Positions 33,744-42,539 of a DNA stretch of 64,000 nt are shown here, piece after piece. Each line of letters opens with the position of its first letter. Position 1 is the stretch's first letter. Made by a program: the position numbers and the translations under genes. The notes below the pieces were generated by a model. It had not been told where the DNA came from, ran no database searches, and saw nothing but the letters and a program-made list of their open reading frames with translations. The DNA comes from Terribacillus halophilus (lineage in GTDB: Bacteria > Bacillota > Bacilli > Bacillales > Amphibacillaceae). The stretch spans positions 522,824-586,823 of the forward strand of contig NZ_LT727828.1 in the NCBI RefSeq assembly GCF_900162685.1, in the 5' to 3' direction.

Positions 33744-34604
33744 TTAGTCACGTGCCAACAACGCGTAAACAGCCGCAACATCTTTTTTGCCGTAGCCATT
33801 CTTTTTCGCTAGTGCATAAAGCTCTTTGACGGTATTTGTCATCGGCAGAGGAGCTCCTGCTTCATAAGCTGTTTCAGAGATTTGCTGCAAATCCTTGTAA
33901 GCATGCTCTAACGGAAATTGCGGGTCAAAGTTCTGCTGCAGAATGGTATCTCGCTTTCCAGCTTGAATATCACTTGTTACAGGAAGAGCCAGCAGTACGT
34001 CCATCAAGTGTTCGGCATCGAGACCGACTGCTTCACCAAAACTTATGGCTTCAGATAAACCAGTAAGAGACTGTACAAGCAGCATATTCACTGCTAGTTT
34101 TGTCGCGGAACCGTTCCCATTTTCCCCCATGTACTGAATGCTTTGTCCCATTTTCTCAAGCAAAGGCGTAATCTTATTTACATCTTGTGCATCTCCTCCA
34201 ACAAGAAAGTGCAGTTTTCCTTGCTGTGCAGGTGCTTTTGAACCGGAAACAGGTGCATCAACGAAACGGATTTGATGTTTCTTAGCTGCTGCAGCCATTT
34301 CCTTCGTGAATGCTGGTTTTACCGTACTAATATCAACCCATAAACTATCTCTCTTCATTCCGCTGAACAGTCCCTTTTCTCCGAGGACAACGGCTTTCAC
34401 AGCCTTTGGATCAGTGAGCATTGTGAATACGATATCTGCCTGTTCGCCAACTTTTTGAGGTGATTCGGCCCAGATAGCTCCATTATCTAGCAAATGTTGT
34501 GCTTTTGCTTTCGTTCGGTTATAAACAACCAATTGCTCTCCTTTTTTGAGCAGATTCGCTGCCATGTTTTCTCCCATAATTCCTAATCCAATAAACCCAA
34601 TCAC
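33744..34604 (-). CDS. 3-hydroxyisobutyrate-dehydrogenase-family NAD(P) oxidoreductase
   Basis: A beta-hydroxyacid dehydrogenase of 286 residues. It opens with the Rossmann motif FIGLGIMGENMAANLL, then DAPVSGSKAPAQQGKL (substrate-binding DxPVSG) and the catalytic lysine in SATKLAVNML near residue 170. The GTG at 34604 is preferred because AAAGGAGG lies eight bases before it; an ATG further upstream has no site. Substrates of the family include 3-hydroxyisobutyrate, tartronate semialdehyde and succinic semialdehyde; none can be selected here. It is divergent from the LLM gene. Confidence 0.87.
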   Translation of the reverse strand: MIGFIGLGIMGENMAANLLKKGEQLVVYNRTKAKAQHLLDNGAIWAESPQKVGEQADIVFTMLTDPKAVKAVVLGEKGLFSGMKRDSLWVDISTVKPAFTKEMAAAAKKHQIRFVDAPVSGSKAPAQQGKLHFLVGGDAQDVNKITPLLEKMGQSIQYMGENGNGSATKLAVNMLLVQSLTGLSEAISFGEAVGLDAEHLMDVLLALPVTSDIQAGKRDTILQQNFDPQFPLEHAYKDLQQISETAYEAGAPLPMTNTVKELYALAKKNGYGKKDVAAVYALLARD

Positions 34605-34706
34605 GTAACCAGCCTCCTTTTGTTCTGACAGTACTAGCATACAGAAAAACGGAATGTTTTTAAAAGTCTTTCGCACCGGCTATGATAGAGACAAGGAGTG
34701 AAAGAT

Positions 34707-35714
34707 ATGAAGCTTAGTATATTGGATCAATCTCGTCTTAAAGAAGATGGCAATGCGGCTGAAGCACTTCAGGAGACAGTTCGTTTAGCAGAGCTAGCCG
34801 ATCAGCTTGGATACGAGCGCTTCTGGGTATCAGAACATCATGGCGCAAGCTTGGGACATAGCAGTCCTGAATTAATGATGGCTCATCTGGCAAGCAGAAC
34901 ATCACGAATAAGAATCGGATCCGGCGGTGTCATGCTGTCTCACTATAGCGCTTATAAAGTGGCAGAAAACGCGAGACTGCTTGAAGCACTTCATCCAGGA
35001 AGAATTGACATCGGAATTGGGCGTGCTCCAGGTGGCATGCCAGCAGCTAAACGGGCACTGCAGGAGCATAAAATCGTGCCGGAGGATTGGTATGATCGTC
35101 AGATACGTGACTTGCTTCATTACTTGGATATAAAGAAAGAGGAGAAGCATCGCTTTGGAGAAATAAAAGCAATGCCAGACGTTAAGACGGTACCTGCTGT
35201 TTGGCTGTTGGGCGGCAGTGCTGGCAGTGCTGGTCTTGCTGCTTATTATGGTATGGGGTTTGCTTACGCACAGTTTATCCGCGGTGAAAAAGATGCAGCT
35301 GTGCTGGATATATACCGACAAGCTTTCCAGCATGAGGCGGGAAAGCCGCAAGCGTTAATCAGCTTGTTTTTGTTCTGTGCTGCGACGCATGCTCAAGCAG
35401 AAGCATTAGCGAAAAGCCATGAAGTGGCATCGCTGCTGCAAGAACAGGGAAGACCTGTAAACGGAATGCTGCGTCCAGACACAGCTGCAGCGTACAAATT
35501 ATCTCCATATGAAAAGGAACGTCTGCAAGACAACAGAGCGACCATGGTGATAGGCACACCAGCTGAGGTGCTCCAACAACTGGAGGAGCTGCAGAATTAT
35601 TATGGCGCCGATGTGGAATTTATGCTGACGAGTCCTGTTTATGAGGAGCAAGCCCGGCAGGAAGGATTCAAACTTTTAATGGAGGCTTACCAGCAGCGGG
35701 GCTATTCTGTTTGA
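34707..35714 (+). CDS. LLM class flavin-dependent oxidoreductase (luciferase-like)
   Basis: A 335-residue bacterial-luciferase-like monooxygenase fold that uses reduced FMN. Seen: the start LSILDQSRL, the WVSEHHGA segment near residue 45, SSPELMMAHLASRTSRIRIGSGGVML, and HPGRIDIGIGRAPGG near residue 98, all typical of the YceB/MsnO-type subgroup. ATG at 34707 follows AAGGAG at a spacing of eight; the in-frame GTG at 34698 overlaps that site. The stop codon overlaps the -35 of the riboswitch promoter for a second LLM gene. Substrate unknown. Confidence 0.87.
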   Translation: MKLSILDQSRLKEDGNAAEALQETVRLAELADQLGYERFWVSEHHGASLGHSSPELMMAHLASRTSRIRIGSGGVMLSHYSAYKVAENARLLEALHPGRIDIGIGRAPGGMPAAKRALQEHKIVPEDWYDRQIRDLLHYLDIKKEEKHRFGEIKAMPDVKTVPAVWLLGGSAGSAGLAAYYGMGFAYAQFIRGEKDAAVLDIYRQAFQHEAGKPQALISLFLFCAATHAQAEALAKSHEVASLLQEQGRPVNGMLRPDTAAAYKLSPYEKERLQDNRATMVIGTPAEVLQQLEELQNYYGADVEFMLTSPVYEEQARQEGFKLLMEAYQQRGYSV

Positions 35715-35740
35715 ATCCGTCGCTGTAATTCTGGTATAGT
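35711..35740 (+). promoter_or_regulatory. Promoter of the SAM-riboswitch transcript
   Basis: TTGAAT (35711-35716), 18 bp, TATAGT (35735-35740). The -35 overlaps the stop codon of the preceding gene. Transcription would start about 15 bp before the riboswitch. Confidence 0.6.
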
Positions 35741-35761
35741 AGTAGAGACAATTCATAAGAA

Positions 35762-35878
35762 ATCTTATAACGAGAGGCGGAGGGAAAGGCCCGATGAAGC
35801 CCGGCAACCCACTGTAGGAGGGCAGTCCTGCAGGAAGGTGCTACGACCTGCAGCTTTATTTAAGCTGCGTGATAAGAT
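35762..35878 (+). promoter_or_regulatory. SAM-I (S-box) riboswitch aptamer
   Basis: All conserved S-box blocks are present in order: GAGAGGCGGAGGGA, GGCCCGATGAAGCCCGGCAACC, AAGGTGCTACGACCTGCAG, and a closing P1 strand. P1 pairs TCTTAT (35763-35768) with ATAAGA (35872-35877). GATAAGA of the 3' P1 strand (35871-35877) can also pair with TCTTATC (35906-35912) inside the following terminator, giving the mutually exclusive antiterminator. SAM binding should therefore switch the downstream gene off. Confidence 0.93.
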
Positions 35879-35898
35879 AACGACGGCTGCAAGTAACG

Positions 35899-35926
35899 AG
35901 CTTCTTCTTATCGAAGAAGCTTTTTT
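35899..35926 (+). terminator. Riboswitch-controlled terminator
   Basis: Arms GCTTCTTC / GAAGAAGC with loop TTATC and six T. Its 5' side and loop contain the TCTTATC that can pair with the 3' P1 strand of the aptamer. Confidence 0.9.
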
Positions 35927-35982
35927 AGTAGAATCGATGTGTCGTTCGGTAGGATTTCCTATGTGCAAAAGGAGTAATAGAT

Positions 35983-37002
35983 ATGAAATATGCGTATTGG
36001 CAGCCAGTAACAAACAGCTGGCTGCGGCATGTAGAAGATGAGGCATCTCTTAGCTTATTATGTGTAAAGGAAACAGCACACATGGCAGAGCGCAACGGAT
36101 TCGATGCTGTATTTCTTCCTGACACCTACCTATACCAAGGGAAGAATGCAGATCAGAAGCTGGATTTTTGGGAAACAGCTAGTGCTGTAGCAGAGGCAAC
36201 AAATAAACTGCATATTATGGCAGCAGTCCGTCCGAGTATTGATCAGCCAGTGGAAGCTGCCAAGCAGGCGATGACCATTGATCAGATTAGCAACAGCCGC
36301 TTTTCACTCGCAGTTGTTTCTTTCCTTCGCGAAGAAGAACAAAAGCGGGAAGCTGGCGATATAGCCGGAACAGAGGAATTCTATCTGCAGACAGAGGAAT
36401 TCTTTGAAGTGTTGCGCGGTGTTTGGGCAGCGGGCAGTTACACATATGATGGATTATATTATCAAGTACAGCATATCGATTATCTTCCAGCTGCGAATAA
36501 AAAAGAGATATCACCTTTGTACGCTGGCGGAGAGAGCGACTATTTGCGGCAGACAATTGCGGAAACATGTGATGCTTACGTAATGAAAGGCGGCACAGTA
36601 CAAGAAACAGCCAGTATGGTCGCTGACATGCAAATTCGGCGCGAAGCTGCTGGCAAGCAGCCTTTTACCGAGTTTGGTATGACTGCATATGTCATTTGCC
36701 GCGAGACAGAGGAAGAGGCATATCAAGAATGGGAACGCATTACCGGAGTCGACTACGAAGCATATGTAACAGAGGAAGAATTAGCGCAAAAAAGCATCAT
36801 TAGTGATGACGCTGTTGCTGCAAGGGGATTGCGTCCGAATCTAGTTGGAACCCCAATGCAGATTGCGCAGCGGATTCTTGCTTATGAGCATGCAGGTGTT
36901 AGTTTGCTTTTGCTTCAATTTTCACCTCAGCTTCGGGAAATGGAACGCTTTGCAAACGACGTGATACCGCTGGTCGAGGAAATGCGCGAAAACTCCATTT
37001 AA
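35983..37002 (+). CDS. SfnG-like FMNH2-dependent monooxygenase under SAM riboswitch control
   Basis: A 339-residue LLM flavin monooxygenase whose N terminus (KYAYWQPV) and body (FLPDTYLYQGKN, AAVRPSIDQPVEAAKQAMTIDQIS, NLVGTPMQIAQRI) resemble the SfnG/SsuD group, which oxidises dimethyl sulfone or alkanesulfonates to release sulfur. AAAGGAG lies nine bases before the ATG. The gene sits directly behind a SAM-I riboswitch, so it should be made when SAM and hence methionine or sulfur is short, consistent with sulfur scavenging. No flavin reductase or sulfonate transporter is adjacent. The precise substrate is inference. Confidence 0.83.
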   Translation: MKYAYWQPVTNSWLRHVEDEASLSLLCVKETAHMAERNGFDAVFLPDTYLYQGKNADQKLDFWETASAVAEATNKLHIMAAVRPSIDQPVEAAKQAMTIDQISNSRFSLAVVSFLREEEQKREAGDIAGTEEFYLQTEEFFEVLRGVWAAGSYTYDGLYYQVQHIDYLPAANKKEISPLYAGGESDYLRQTIAETCDAYVMKGGTVQETASMVADMQIRREAAGKQPFTEFGMTAYVICRETEEEAYQEWERITGVDYEAYVTEEELAQKSIISDDAVAARGLRPNLVGTPMQIAQRILAYEHAGVSLLLLQFSPQLREMERFANDVIPLVEEMRENSI

Positions 37003-37082
37003 TTGGGAATGTGTGTAGACATTGAGTAGGCAATCGCTTACATTAAAGGGTGAAGTGTAAAGATATAGTATGGGGGCCTAAC

Positions 37083-37673
37083 ATGGAGCTATTGACGATT
37101 TTTGATGACCAGCACCGAGAGATAGGCGTGAAGGAAAGACAAGAAGTACATCGGGACGGGGACTGGCATGAAACGTTTCATTGCTGGTTCGTCGAGCACG
37201 ATGGGACAGATCTATACATTTATCTACAGCAGCGCGCCTTCAATAAAAGGGAATTTCCCGGGAAATACGACATTACCGCAGCGGGTCATTTGGAAAGTGG
37301 CGAAACGCCTGTAATCGGCGGCCTGCGCGAAGTACAAGAAGAATTAGGAGTCACACTTCAAGAAAGTGATCTGTTTTATAAGGGTGTTATCCAAGAAGAA
37401 TTATTCGCTGCAAGCTTGATTGATAGGGAATTTTGTCACCAATTCTTCTACTATCTGGAGGAACTGCCGAATATTCTGCTTAATGATGAAGTTGTCCAAA
37501 TTATTCGGATGCGAGTGGATGATCTGGAAAGCCTGATTGAGGGTGAAAATACAACCAAGGAAGCGGAAATCGTAGCTGGAGCACCACGACAGCGGATTGA
37601 TATATCGCGCGATGCGTTATGTCCGCACCAGCTCGCTTACTATCAAGAAGTAATTGCGATATGCCGTACATAA
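37083..37673 (+). CDS. NUDIX hydrolase (IDI-type subgroup)
   Basis: A 196-residue hydrolase with a complete Nudix box GHLESGETPVIGGLREVQEELG near residue 75 (pattern Gx5Ex7REUxEExGU). The flanking HCWFVEHDG, LYIYLQQRAFNKREFPGKYDI and QFFYYLEEL segments are typical of the isopentenyl-diphosphate-isomerase-like subgroup, which usually acts on nucleotide derivatives rather than isoprenoids in Bacillus. The ATG at 37083 is chosen by homology; the site GGGGGC before it is poor. An in-frame GTG at 37050 is possible but also lacks a good site. Confidence 0.85.
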   Translation: MELLTIFDDQHREIGVKERQEVHRDGDWHETFHCWFVEHDGTDLYIYLQQRAFNKREFPGKYDITAAGHLESGETPVIGGLREVQEELGVTLQESDLFYKGVIQEELFAASLIDREFCHQFFYYLEELPNILLNDEVVQIIRMRVDDLESLIEGENTTKEAEIVAGAPRQRIDISRDALCPHQLAYYQEVIAICRT

Positions 37674-37711
37674 AGAAAAGGAGCAGCGATTTTGCTGCTC
37701 CTTTTCTTTAT
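37674..37711. terminator. Bidirectional terminator between nudix and aminopeptidase genes
   Basis: Long perfect stem AAAGAAAAGGAGCAGC / GCTGCTCCTTTTCTTT with loop GATTTT between convergent genes. Confidence 0.9.
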
Positions 37712-37712
37712 G

Positions 37713-38942
37713 TTAGAAAGCCCAGTTTCCGTTATCAAAGATTGGTTCCACTTTACCGTCTGGTGTTTCGCCTGTAATCGAGAGTTCGCCAGAGCCAACC
37801 ATGAAATCGACATGCGTTAAGCTGTAGTTAAAGCCCATTGCCGTCAGTTCTTCTTTTGACTTGTTCTGTGCATCTTTCACACAAAATCCGATAGCCTGTC
37901 CAAGCGCTAAGTGACAGGAAGCATTTTCATCAAATAAAGTGTTGTTAAAGACAATGCCAGACTGGGAAATAGGGGATTCATGCGGCACGAGTGCTACCTC
38001 ACCCAGGAATCTTGCCCCGTCATCTGTGTCCAGTAAGTTCTTTAATGTTTCATAGCCTTTCTCGGCAGTGAAATCTACTACTTTCCCTTTTTCGAAGGTA
38101 AGAGAGAAGTTTTCCAACAACGTACCTCCATAATTCAAAGGCTTTGTACTGCTGACAGTCCCGTTTACGCCGTTCTTTACAGGAATAGTAAATACTTCTT
38201 CAGTAGGAAGATTCGGGATGTACGTACTACCATCTTCCTTCTTGAATTCTGCACATGTCCACATCGCTTCCGGGTGCAGCTCGATTGTTAAGTCCGTTCC
38301 TGGTCCTGTATAGTGCAGCTTTCGATAATCGCGTGCATTAAGGTGATCAGCATTCTTTTTCATTGCTGCTACATGCTGTTCCCAAAGCTCTACTGTATTC
38401 TCCTGATCAGAGCGAGTAGTGAAGAAAATGCTGTCCCATAGCTTATCAACAGCTGCTTGTCCAGTTAAGTCAGGAAAAACAGATTCCGCCCATTCAATTG
38501 TCGGAACAGAAGCAATCAGCCAGTTAATACGTCCATTTGTTTTGTAAGCTTGGTACCCTTGTCTGGCAGCACCTACAGCTTTTGTATAACGAGCAACTCT
38601 AGCAGGGTCAATACCATCAAATAGAGAAGGGTTCGGTGTTTTGATTTCCAAAAAAGCTGTATCAGCTGCTGCAAGTTCTTCATAAACTCGGCCGCGGAAA
38701 GGGGTGTAGAAATCAAGATCTTCCTCTTTCGCATAGCTGATTTTTGCTTTCGTAATAAAGTCATCCTGATAATCGACAACAACATCTCGCATACCAGCTT
38801 CATATGCTTTCTGTGCTACAACTTTCGTAAACGGTGCAGCGGACAAGTCTGCTGAAATCATTAGGTCTTGTCCTGTCTTCACACGTAAGCCAATATGCAG
38901 AAGTAATTCGGCGTATTTTTCTAATTTCTGTTCAAAATGCAT
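37713..38942 (-). CDS. ampS: M29-family aminopeptidase (AmpS/aminopeptidase T)
   Basis: Cytosolic dinuclear metallopeptidase that removes N-terminal residues from peptides. The 409-residue protein shows the AmpS metal-ligand segments: NLPTEEVFTIP (Glu), VPHESPISQSGIVFNNTLFDENASCH (Glu and His) and YSLTHVDFMVGSG near the C terminus (His, Asp). ATG at 38942 is preferred over the ATG six bases upstream because the AAGGGGGA site lies at a workable distance only from the second. Length matches the family. It stands alone. Confidence 0.92.
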   Translation of the reverse strand: MHFEQKLEKYAELLLHIGLRVKTGQDLMISADLSAAPFTKVVAQKAYEAGMRDVVVDYQDDFITKAKISYAKEEDLDFYTPFRGRVYEELAAADTAFLEIKTPNPSLFDGIDPARVARYTKAVGAARQGYQAYKTNGRINWLIASVPTIEWAESVFPDLTGQAAVDKLWDSIFFTTRSDQENTVELWEQHVAAMKKNADHLNARDYRKLHYTGPGTDLTIELHPEAMWTCAEFKKEDGSTYIPNLPTEEVFTIPVKNGVNGTVSSTKPLNYGGTLLENFSLTFEKGKVVDFTAEKGYETLKNLLDTDDGARFLGEVALVPHESPISQSGIVFNNTLFDENASCHLALGQAIGFCVKDAQNKSKEELTAMGFNYSLTHVDFMVGSGELSITGETPDGKVEPIFDNGNWAF

Positions 38943-38992
38943 ATTCATTCCCCCTTATATACAATCCTTCTCATTTTACCAGAAAATTGCGA

Positions 38993-39502
38993 CTAGAGTC
39001 GGTACTCGAGAGAGAATTTAGCGATGGGGTCAAAGTGAGCAGACCGCTTAATATGGCGAGGAAATATCCAGCGTTTAGATTGTCTTCCTGTGGCAGGGAT
39101 CAAATCAATACCGCAGCCGGAAGAGAAAGCCTGCCAAACGAACTTTGTGCAATAGTTCCAATTTGTATCCGCTAATGTCCGGTTAAATCGATAACCTTTC
39201 ATGGAACCGATATGTTGAACTGCCCATGCAGCTGCTTCTGCTGGGCCAGCTTTTGGCCGGAGAAGTGTAATGGACCCGCCGTAACGGTGCCGCGACAAAT
39301 AAGCAGGCAAAGATTCTGTAATACCACCTAATGGATGCGCGTGGTAAATTTTTCCATCCTCTCCGACTATACCAGCGTGGCTGAAAAAGAAGGTAGAAGG
39401 ACCAATGGAGCTATACAACACATCCCCGGTGCGCAGCCGTGCATGCATGACGGCTGCAGTTTGGTATAGTTTCTCAAATTCTGCTTTGGATTTCTTTTGC
39501 AT
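38993..39502 (-). CDS. YiiX/YebB-like NlpC/P60-superfamily cysteine hydrolase
   Basis: A 169-residue protein of the permuted papain-fold YiiX-like group. The order is His first, Cys later: FFSHAGIVGEDGKIYHAHP with the catalytic-type histidine near residue 41, and WNYCTKFVWQAF with the cysteine near residue 118. LRTGDVLYSS at the N terminus is the usual strand leading into the fold. No signal peptide, so it probably acts inside the cell. An AGGAG site lies upstream of the ATG. Substrate unknown; relatives act on amide, peptide or lipid bonds. Confidence 0.75.
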   Translation of the reverse strand: MQKKSKAEFEKLYQTAAVMHARLRTGDVLYSSIGPSTFFFSHAGIVGEDGKIYHAHPLGGITESLPAYLSRHRYGGSITLLRPKAGPAEAAAWAVQHIGSMKGYRFNRTLADTNWNYCTKFVWQAFSSGCGIDLIPATGRQSKRWIFPRHIKRSAHFDPIAKFSLEYRL

Positions 39503-39611
39503 GGAACACCACTCCTGACGTAAATGTCATAAAATCGCAAACGAAAACATGTTTCTTTCCCTTTGCATGTATTATGATAGAGAAAGATTCTAGATTTGTG
39601 GAGGTTTATGC

Positions 39612-40364
39612 ATGCACGCGTTAAAAGAACAAGGCTACAGCCGATATGATTTACAGAAAGAGCTTGCTTATGACGGATTGGAGAAAGACTTAGCTGAGCT
39701 GCAGGCTGTCTTTGACACATTGCCGACAGATAGCTATGCTCCCGAATTGAACCGGTACCGCCGCTATTCACGAGCAATCATCTTTGATAAGGATGAGCGT
39801 ATGGAATGGCTGCCAGGTATTGAGCGGGAGAATGGCAGTATGGCGCAGTATTTCCAAGGCCGATTCAATCCTGAATATGTGGATTCTTACAGAGAATTTC
39901 CATCACTTCCGGATCATATTCTGGAAAACAAATTATTGCAGAAAATCATCATGCATGATTACAAAGAAACATTTTGGCGTCAGGAAGACTTAATATTGCC
40001 AGTTCATGCAGGGATTCATTTTGTGAAGCTGGAAGTGACAGAAGACGGGCAGGAAGGTGTATCATCACCTAACCTTATTCACCAGGATGGTGAGCCGTTT
40101 ACATTTGCACATCTGATGAAGCGGGATAATGTTGTTGGCGGTCTGAACATCATCGCAACACCTGCTTGTGCAGGCAAACTGCCGAAGGATGCGGATGAAA
40201 ATCAGTTCCATGAAAGCTTCGAGATTCACCAGCCATTAGAATCGTATGGTGTCAATGATGAAGCGGTAAGCCATTACGTCAGTCCCATCAAAAAAGGCGA
40301 GGCAGACCGACCGGGCGTACGTTCTATTCTTTTGATTGATTTCCAGCCAACTGTACTAGCATAA
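39612..40364 (+). CDS. 2OG-Fe(II) dioxygenase of the amino-acid-hydroxylase type
   Basis: A 250-residue non-heme iron oxygenase resembling the 2OG-Fe_Oxy_2 family (Pfam PF10014), which includes the L-isoleucine 4-hydroxylase of B. thuringiensis. The iron triad is visible: His157 and Asp159 in LIHQDGE, and His221 in AVSHYVSP; Arg237 in PGVRSILLIDF would bind 2-oxoglutarate. GGAGG lies seven bases before the ATG. A GNAT acetyltransferase follows after 12 bp, so the pair may be an operon. The substrate, possibly a free amino acid, is inferred from family only. Confidence 0.8.
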   Translation: MHALKEQGYSRYDLQKELAYDGLEKDLAELQAVFDTLPTDSYAPELNRYRRYSRAIIFDKDERMEWLPGIERENGSMAQYFQGRFNPEYVDSYREFPSLPDHILENKLLQKIIMHDYKETFWRQEDLILPVHAGIHFVKLEVTEDGQEGVSSPNLIHQDGEPFTFAHLMKRDNVVGGLNIIATPACAGKLPKDADENQFHESFEIHQPLESYGVNDEAVSHYVSPIKKGEADRPGVRSILLIDFQPTVLA

Positions 40365-40376
40365 AAAGGAGCTAAA

Positions 40377-40889
40377 ATGATGACAGTATCTATTCGAGAA
40401 GCATGTCTAGCTGATTGCCGCCGCATTGGTGAAATCAGCGCATGGAGCTGGCAGTATGCATATAAAGATATTTTGCCGGCTGCTTACTTGGCAGCTATTC
40501 GACCTGAAGACAGGGCAGAACGGTTTGAAAAAGTACTATCATCAGGATCGCTCCTGCTGGTGGCCGAGTCAGAAGGAACCATTGTCGGATTTATCAGCGG
40601 CGGCAAATGCCGTGATAAGCTGCATCCGGATTACGATGGAGAAGTATATGCCATTTACGTTGATCCAGCGACTGTCAAACAAGGTGTTGGTACAAAACTA
40701 ATGCGCTCATTAGAAGAACATCTCGCGGCTGAAGGGATGACAGGAATTGTCGCCTGGATGCTTAAAGGTAATGAGGCGAAGTACTTTTATGAAGGACTTG
40801 GCGGCCAGAAGATCGGTGAGGATCAATTCAACATTGAAGGGATTGCTTATCCCGAAATAGCATATGGATGGAAAATAGCGGACAGATGA
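40377..40889 (+). CDS. GNAT family N-acetyltransferase
   Basis: A 170-residue GCN5-type acetyltransferase. The acetyl-CoA binding motif A is seen as YAIYVDPATVKQGVGTKLM (V/I-x-x-x-x-Q/RGxG-A/T pattern) near residue 90-108. The N-terminal IREACLADCRRIGEISAWSW and the C-terminal YFYEGLGGQKIG are typical. AAGGAG precedes two adjacent ATGs; the first is used. It follows the 2OG-dioxygenase gene after 12 bp, which suggests joint expression and possibly a shared small-molecule substrate. Confidence 0.86.
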   Translation: MMTVSIREACLADCRRIGEISAWSWQYAYKDILPAAYLAAIRPEDRAERFEKVLSSGSLLLVAESEGTIVGFISGGKCRDKLHPDYDGEVYAIYVDPATVKQGVGTKLMRSLEEHLAAEGMTGIVAWMLKGNEAKYFYEGLGGQKIGEDQFNIEGIAYPEIAYGWKIADR

Positions 40890-40895
40890 TGTCCG

Positions 40896-41444
40896 CTATT
40901 TTTGGATACGAAGCTGCTCTGCTCCTATGTATTGCAGCCTGTCGAACGTTAGCTTCCAGATAGCAGGCATAGCCAGCTGCTTCCAAAAAGCATAATGGAA
41001 TTGGGTATCATAATGCCCCATTGTCAGCGTCATCAAATTGCCGTGTGTTCCAATAGCGACACGCTTACCGGAATAGGAAGTAAGTATGTCTTGAAAAGCT
41101 GATACGCCCCTAGCTCTCGCGGTCTCGTTTGATTCACCGCCTGGAAATTGAAATTCTTCCTGCATCCATAATTGATGAATACTATCTTCAAAGTTATCCG
41201 CTGGGCTGTCGGCAATTTGTCGTTCGCGCAGCCGTTCATCCAGTATCACTAGGTTAGTATCCGCTGCGATAGTCTCCCATGCTCGTCGATAAGGACTTGA
41301 GATCCTAACTTCAACTTGTTCAGCAGCTAATAACTGTTGGACAAGCTTTGCATCCTGATAGCCTTTTTCAGATAAAGACCTGTTCCGTTCATCGGGCGTA
41401 TAAAGACTATGTGCGTGACGCACAACATAAAGTGTTGTCAGCAA
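40896..41444 (-). CDS. Histidine phosphatase family protein (phosphoglycerate-mutase-like)
   Basis: A 182-residue phosphatase of the RHG fold. The phospho-acceptor histidine is in YVVRHAHS at the N terminus; SSPYRRAWETI near residue 50 carries the second Arg, and IGTHGNLMTLTMGHYD the second His. The start appears to be TTG at 41444, about 10 bases after AAAGGAGGG. It is convergent with the GNAT gene, separated by six bases. The substrate is unknown; the family covers sugar phosphates, cobalamin intermediates and others. Confidence 0.83.
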   Translation of the reverse strand: MLTTLYVVRHAHSLYTPDERNRSLSEKGYQDAKLVQQLLAAEQVEVRISSPYRRAWETIAADTNLVILDERLRERQIADSPADNFEDSIHQLWMQEEFQFPGGESNETARARGVSAFQDILTSYSGKRVAIGTHGNLMTLTMGHYDTQFHYAFWKQLAMPAIWKLTFDRLQYIGAEQLRIQK

Positions 41445-41563
41445 TATTATTTTCCCTCCTTTCCTCTATTCTACCAATTGTAGGTGAAGTATTTGCAATT
41501 TAGGAAATTATAGATTACATTTTGTAAGTAACTAATAAAAAGTACGTTAAGGAGGCGAAGCAG

Positions 41564-42532
41564 ATGATGGAGCTTCACGGTATTCACCACGTTTCCGCCA
41601 TTACAGCCAATGCAGCGAATAACTATGAATTTTACACAAATGTATTAGGGATGCGTCTTGTTAAAAAGACAGTCAATCAAGATGACACATCTATGTATCA
41701 CTTGTTTTATGCAGACAAGCACGGCAGCCCGGGAACAGATTTAACGTTCTTTGAAATTCATCGGGCAGGTCGAACGTATACAGGAAACAACAGCATTTCG
41801 CTGACTTCTTTGCGTGTTGCCTCTGATAAAGCAATTGTATATTGGAAAGAACGTTTAGAATCGTTCGACATAATATCACAGCAAGTTGAATTGCAAGGCC
41901 GGCAGGTGCTTTTCTTTGAGGACCCAGAAAAGCAGCGGCTTATGCTCGTGTCTGATGAACAGAACAAAGGTGTGCGTGCAGGTAGTCCGTGGGAAGAAAC
42001 CGATGTACCAGCTGCGTTTGCCATTATTGGTTTAGGACCAGTAAAACTGACGGTTCCAGAGCTGGCACCGACAGAGCGTGTACTGCTGGACTTGATGGGA
42101 TTTCGGCAAAAAGCGAATGCCCAGCTAGCTGATGGAACTGATTTACACATTTACGAAGTAGGGGAAGGCGGAACAGGAGCCGAAGTCATGCTGGAAGTGA
42201 TGCCAGAATTGCAGAAAGAGCGTCCGGGACGCGGAAGTGTGCACCATGTTGCTTTTCGTGTGAAAGACAAAGAAGCGCTGGAACGCGCGAAAAAGATTCT
42301 TTATGCAGCCCATCTGCCAAATTCCGGGTTGGTCGATCGCTATTACTTCCAATCGCTCTATTTCAGAGAGCCAAATGGTATTCTTTTCGAACTTGCAACA
42401 GACGGACCTGGTTTTGCTACGGACGAAGAGCCGGACAGCTTAGGAGAAAGATTGGCATTACCGCCGTTTCTTGAAGACGAACGAGAAGCAATAGAAGCAA
42501 AACTAACACCGCTTGATACAAAAAGAAAGTAA
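41564..42532 (+). CDS. mhqO: Ring-cleaving glyoxalase-fold dioxygenase (MhqO-like)
   Basis: A 322-residue two-domain VOC-fold enzyme similar to MhqO/MhqA of B. subtilis and S. aureus, non-heme iron dioxygenases that degrade hydroquinones. Candidate metal ligands: His in LHGIHHVSAI at the N terminus, His in GSVHHVAFRV near residue 225 and Glu in NGILFELATDGPG near 275. AAGGAGG lies eight bases before the first ATG. No obvious MhqR palindrome was found upstream. An intergenic repeat begins 7 bp after the stop. Confidence 0.87.
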   Translation: MMELHGIHHVSAITANAANNYEFYTNVLGMRLVKKTVNQDDTSMYHLFYADKHGSPGTDLTFFEIHRAGRTYTGNNSISLTSLRVASDKAIVYWKERLESFDIISQQVELQGRQVLFFEDPEKQRLMLVSDEQNKGVRAGSPWEETDVPAAFAIIGLGPVKLTVPELAPTERVLLDLMGFRQKANAQLADGTDLHIYEVGEGGTGAEVMLEVMPELQKERPGRGSVHHVAFRVKDKEALERAKKILYAAHLPNSGLVDRYYFQSLYFREPNGILFELATDGPGFATDEEPDSLGERLALPPFLEDEREAIEAKLTPLDTKRK

Positions 42533-42539
42533 CAACGAC

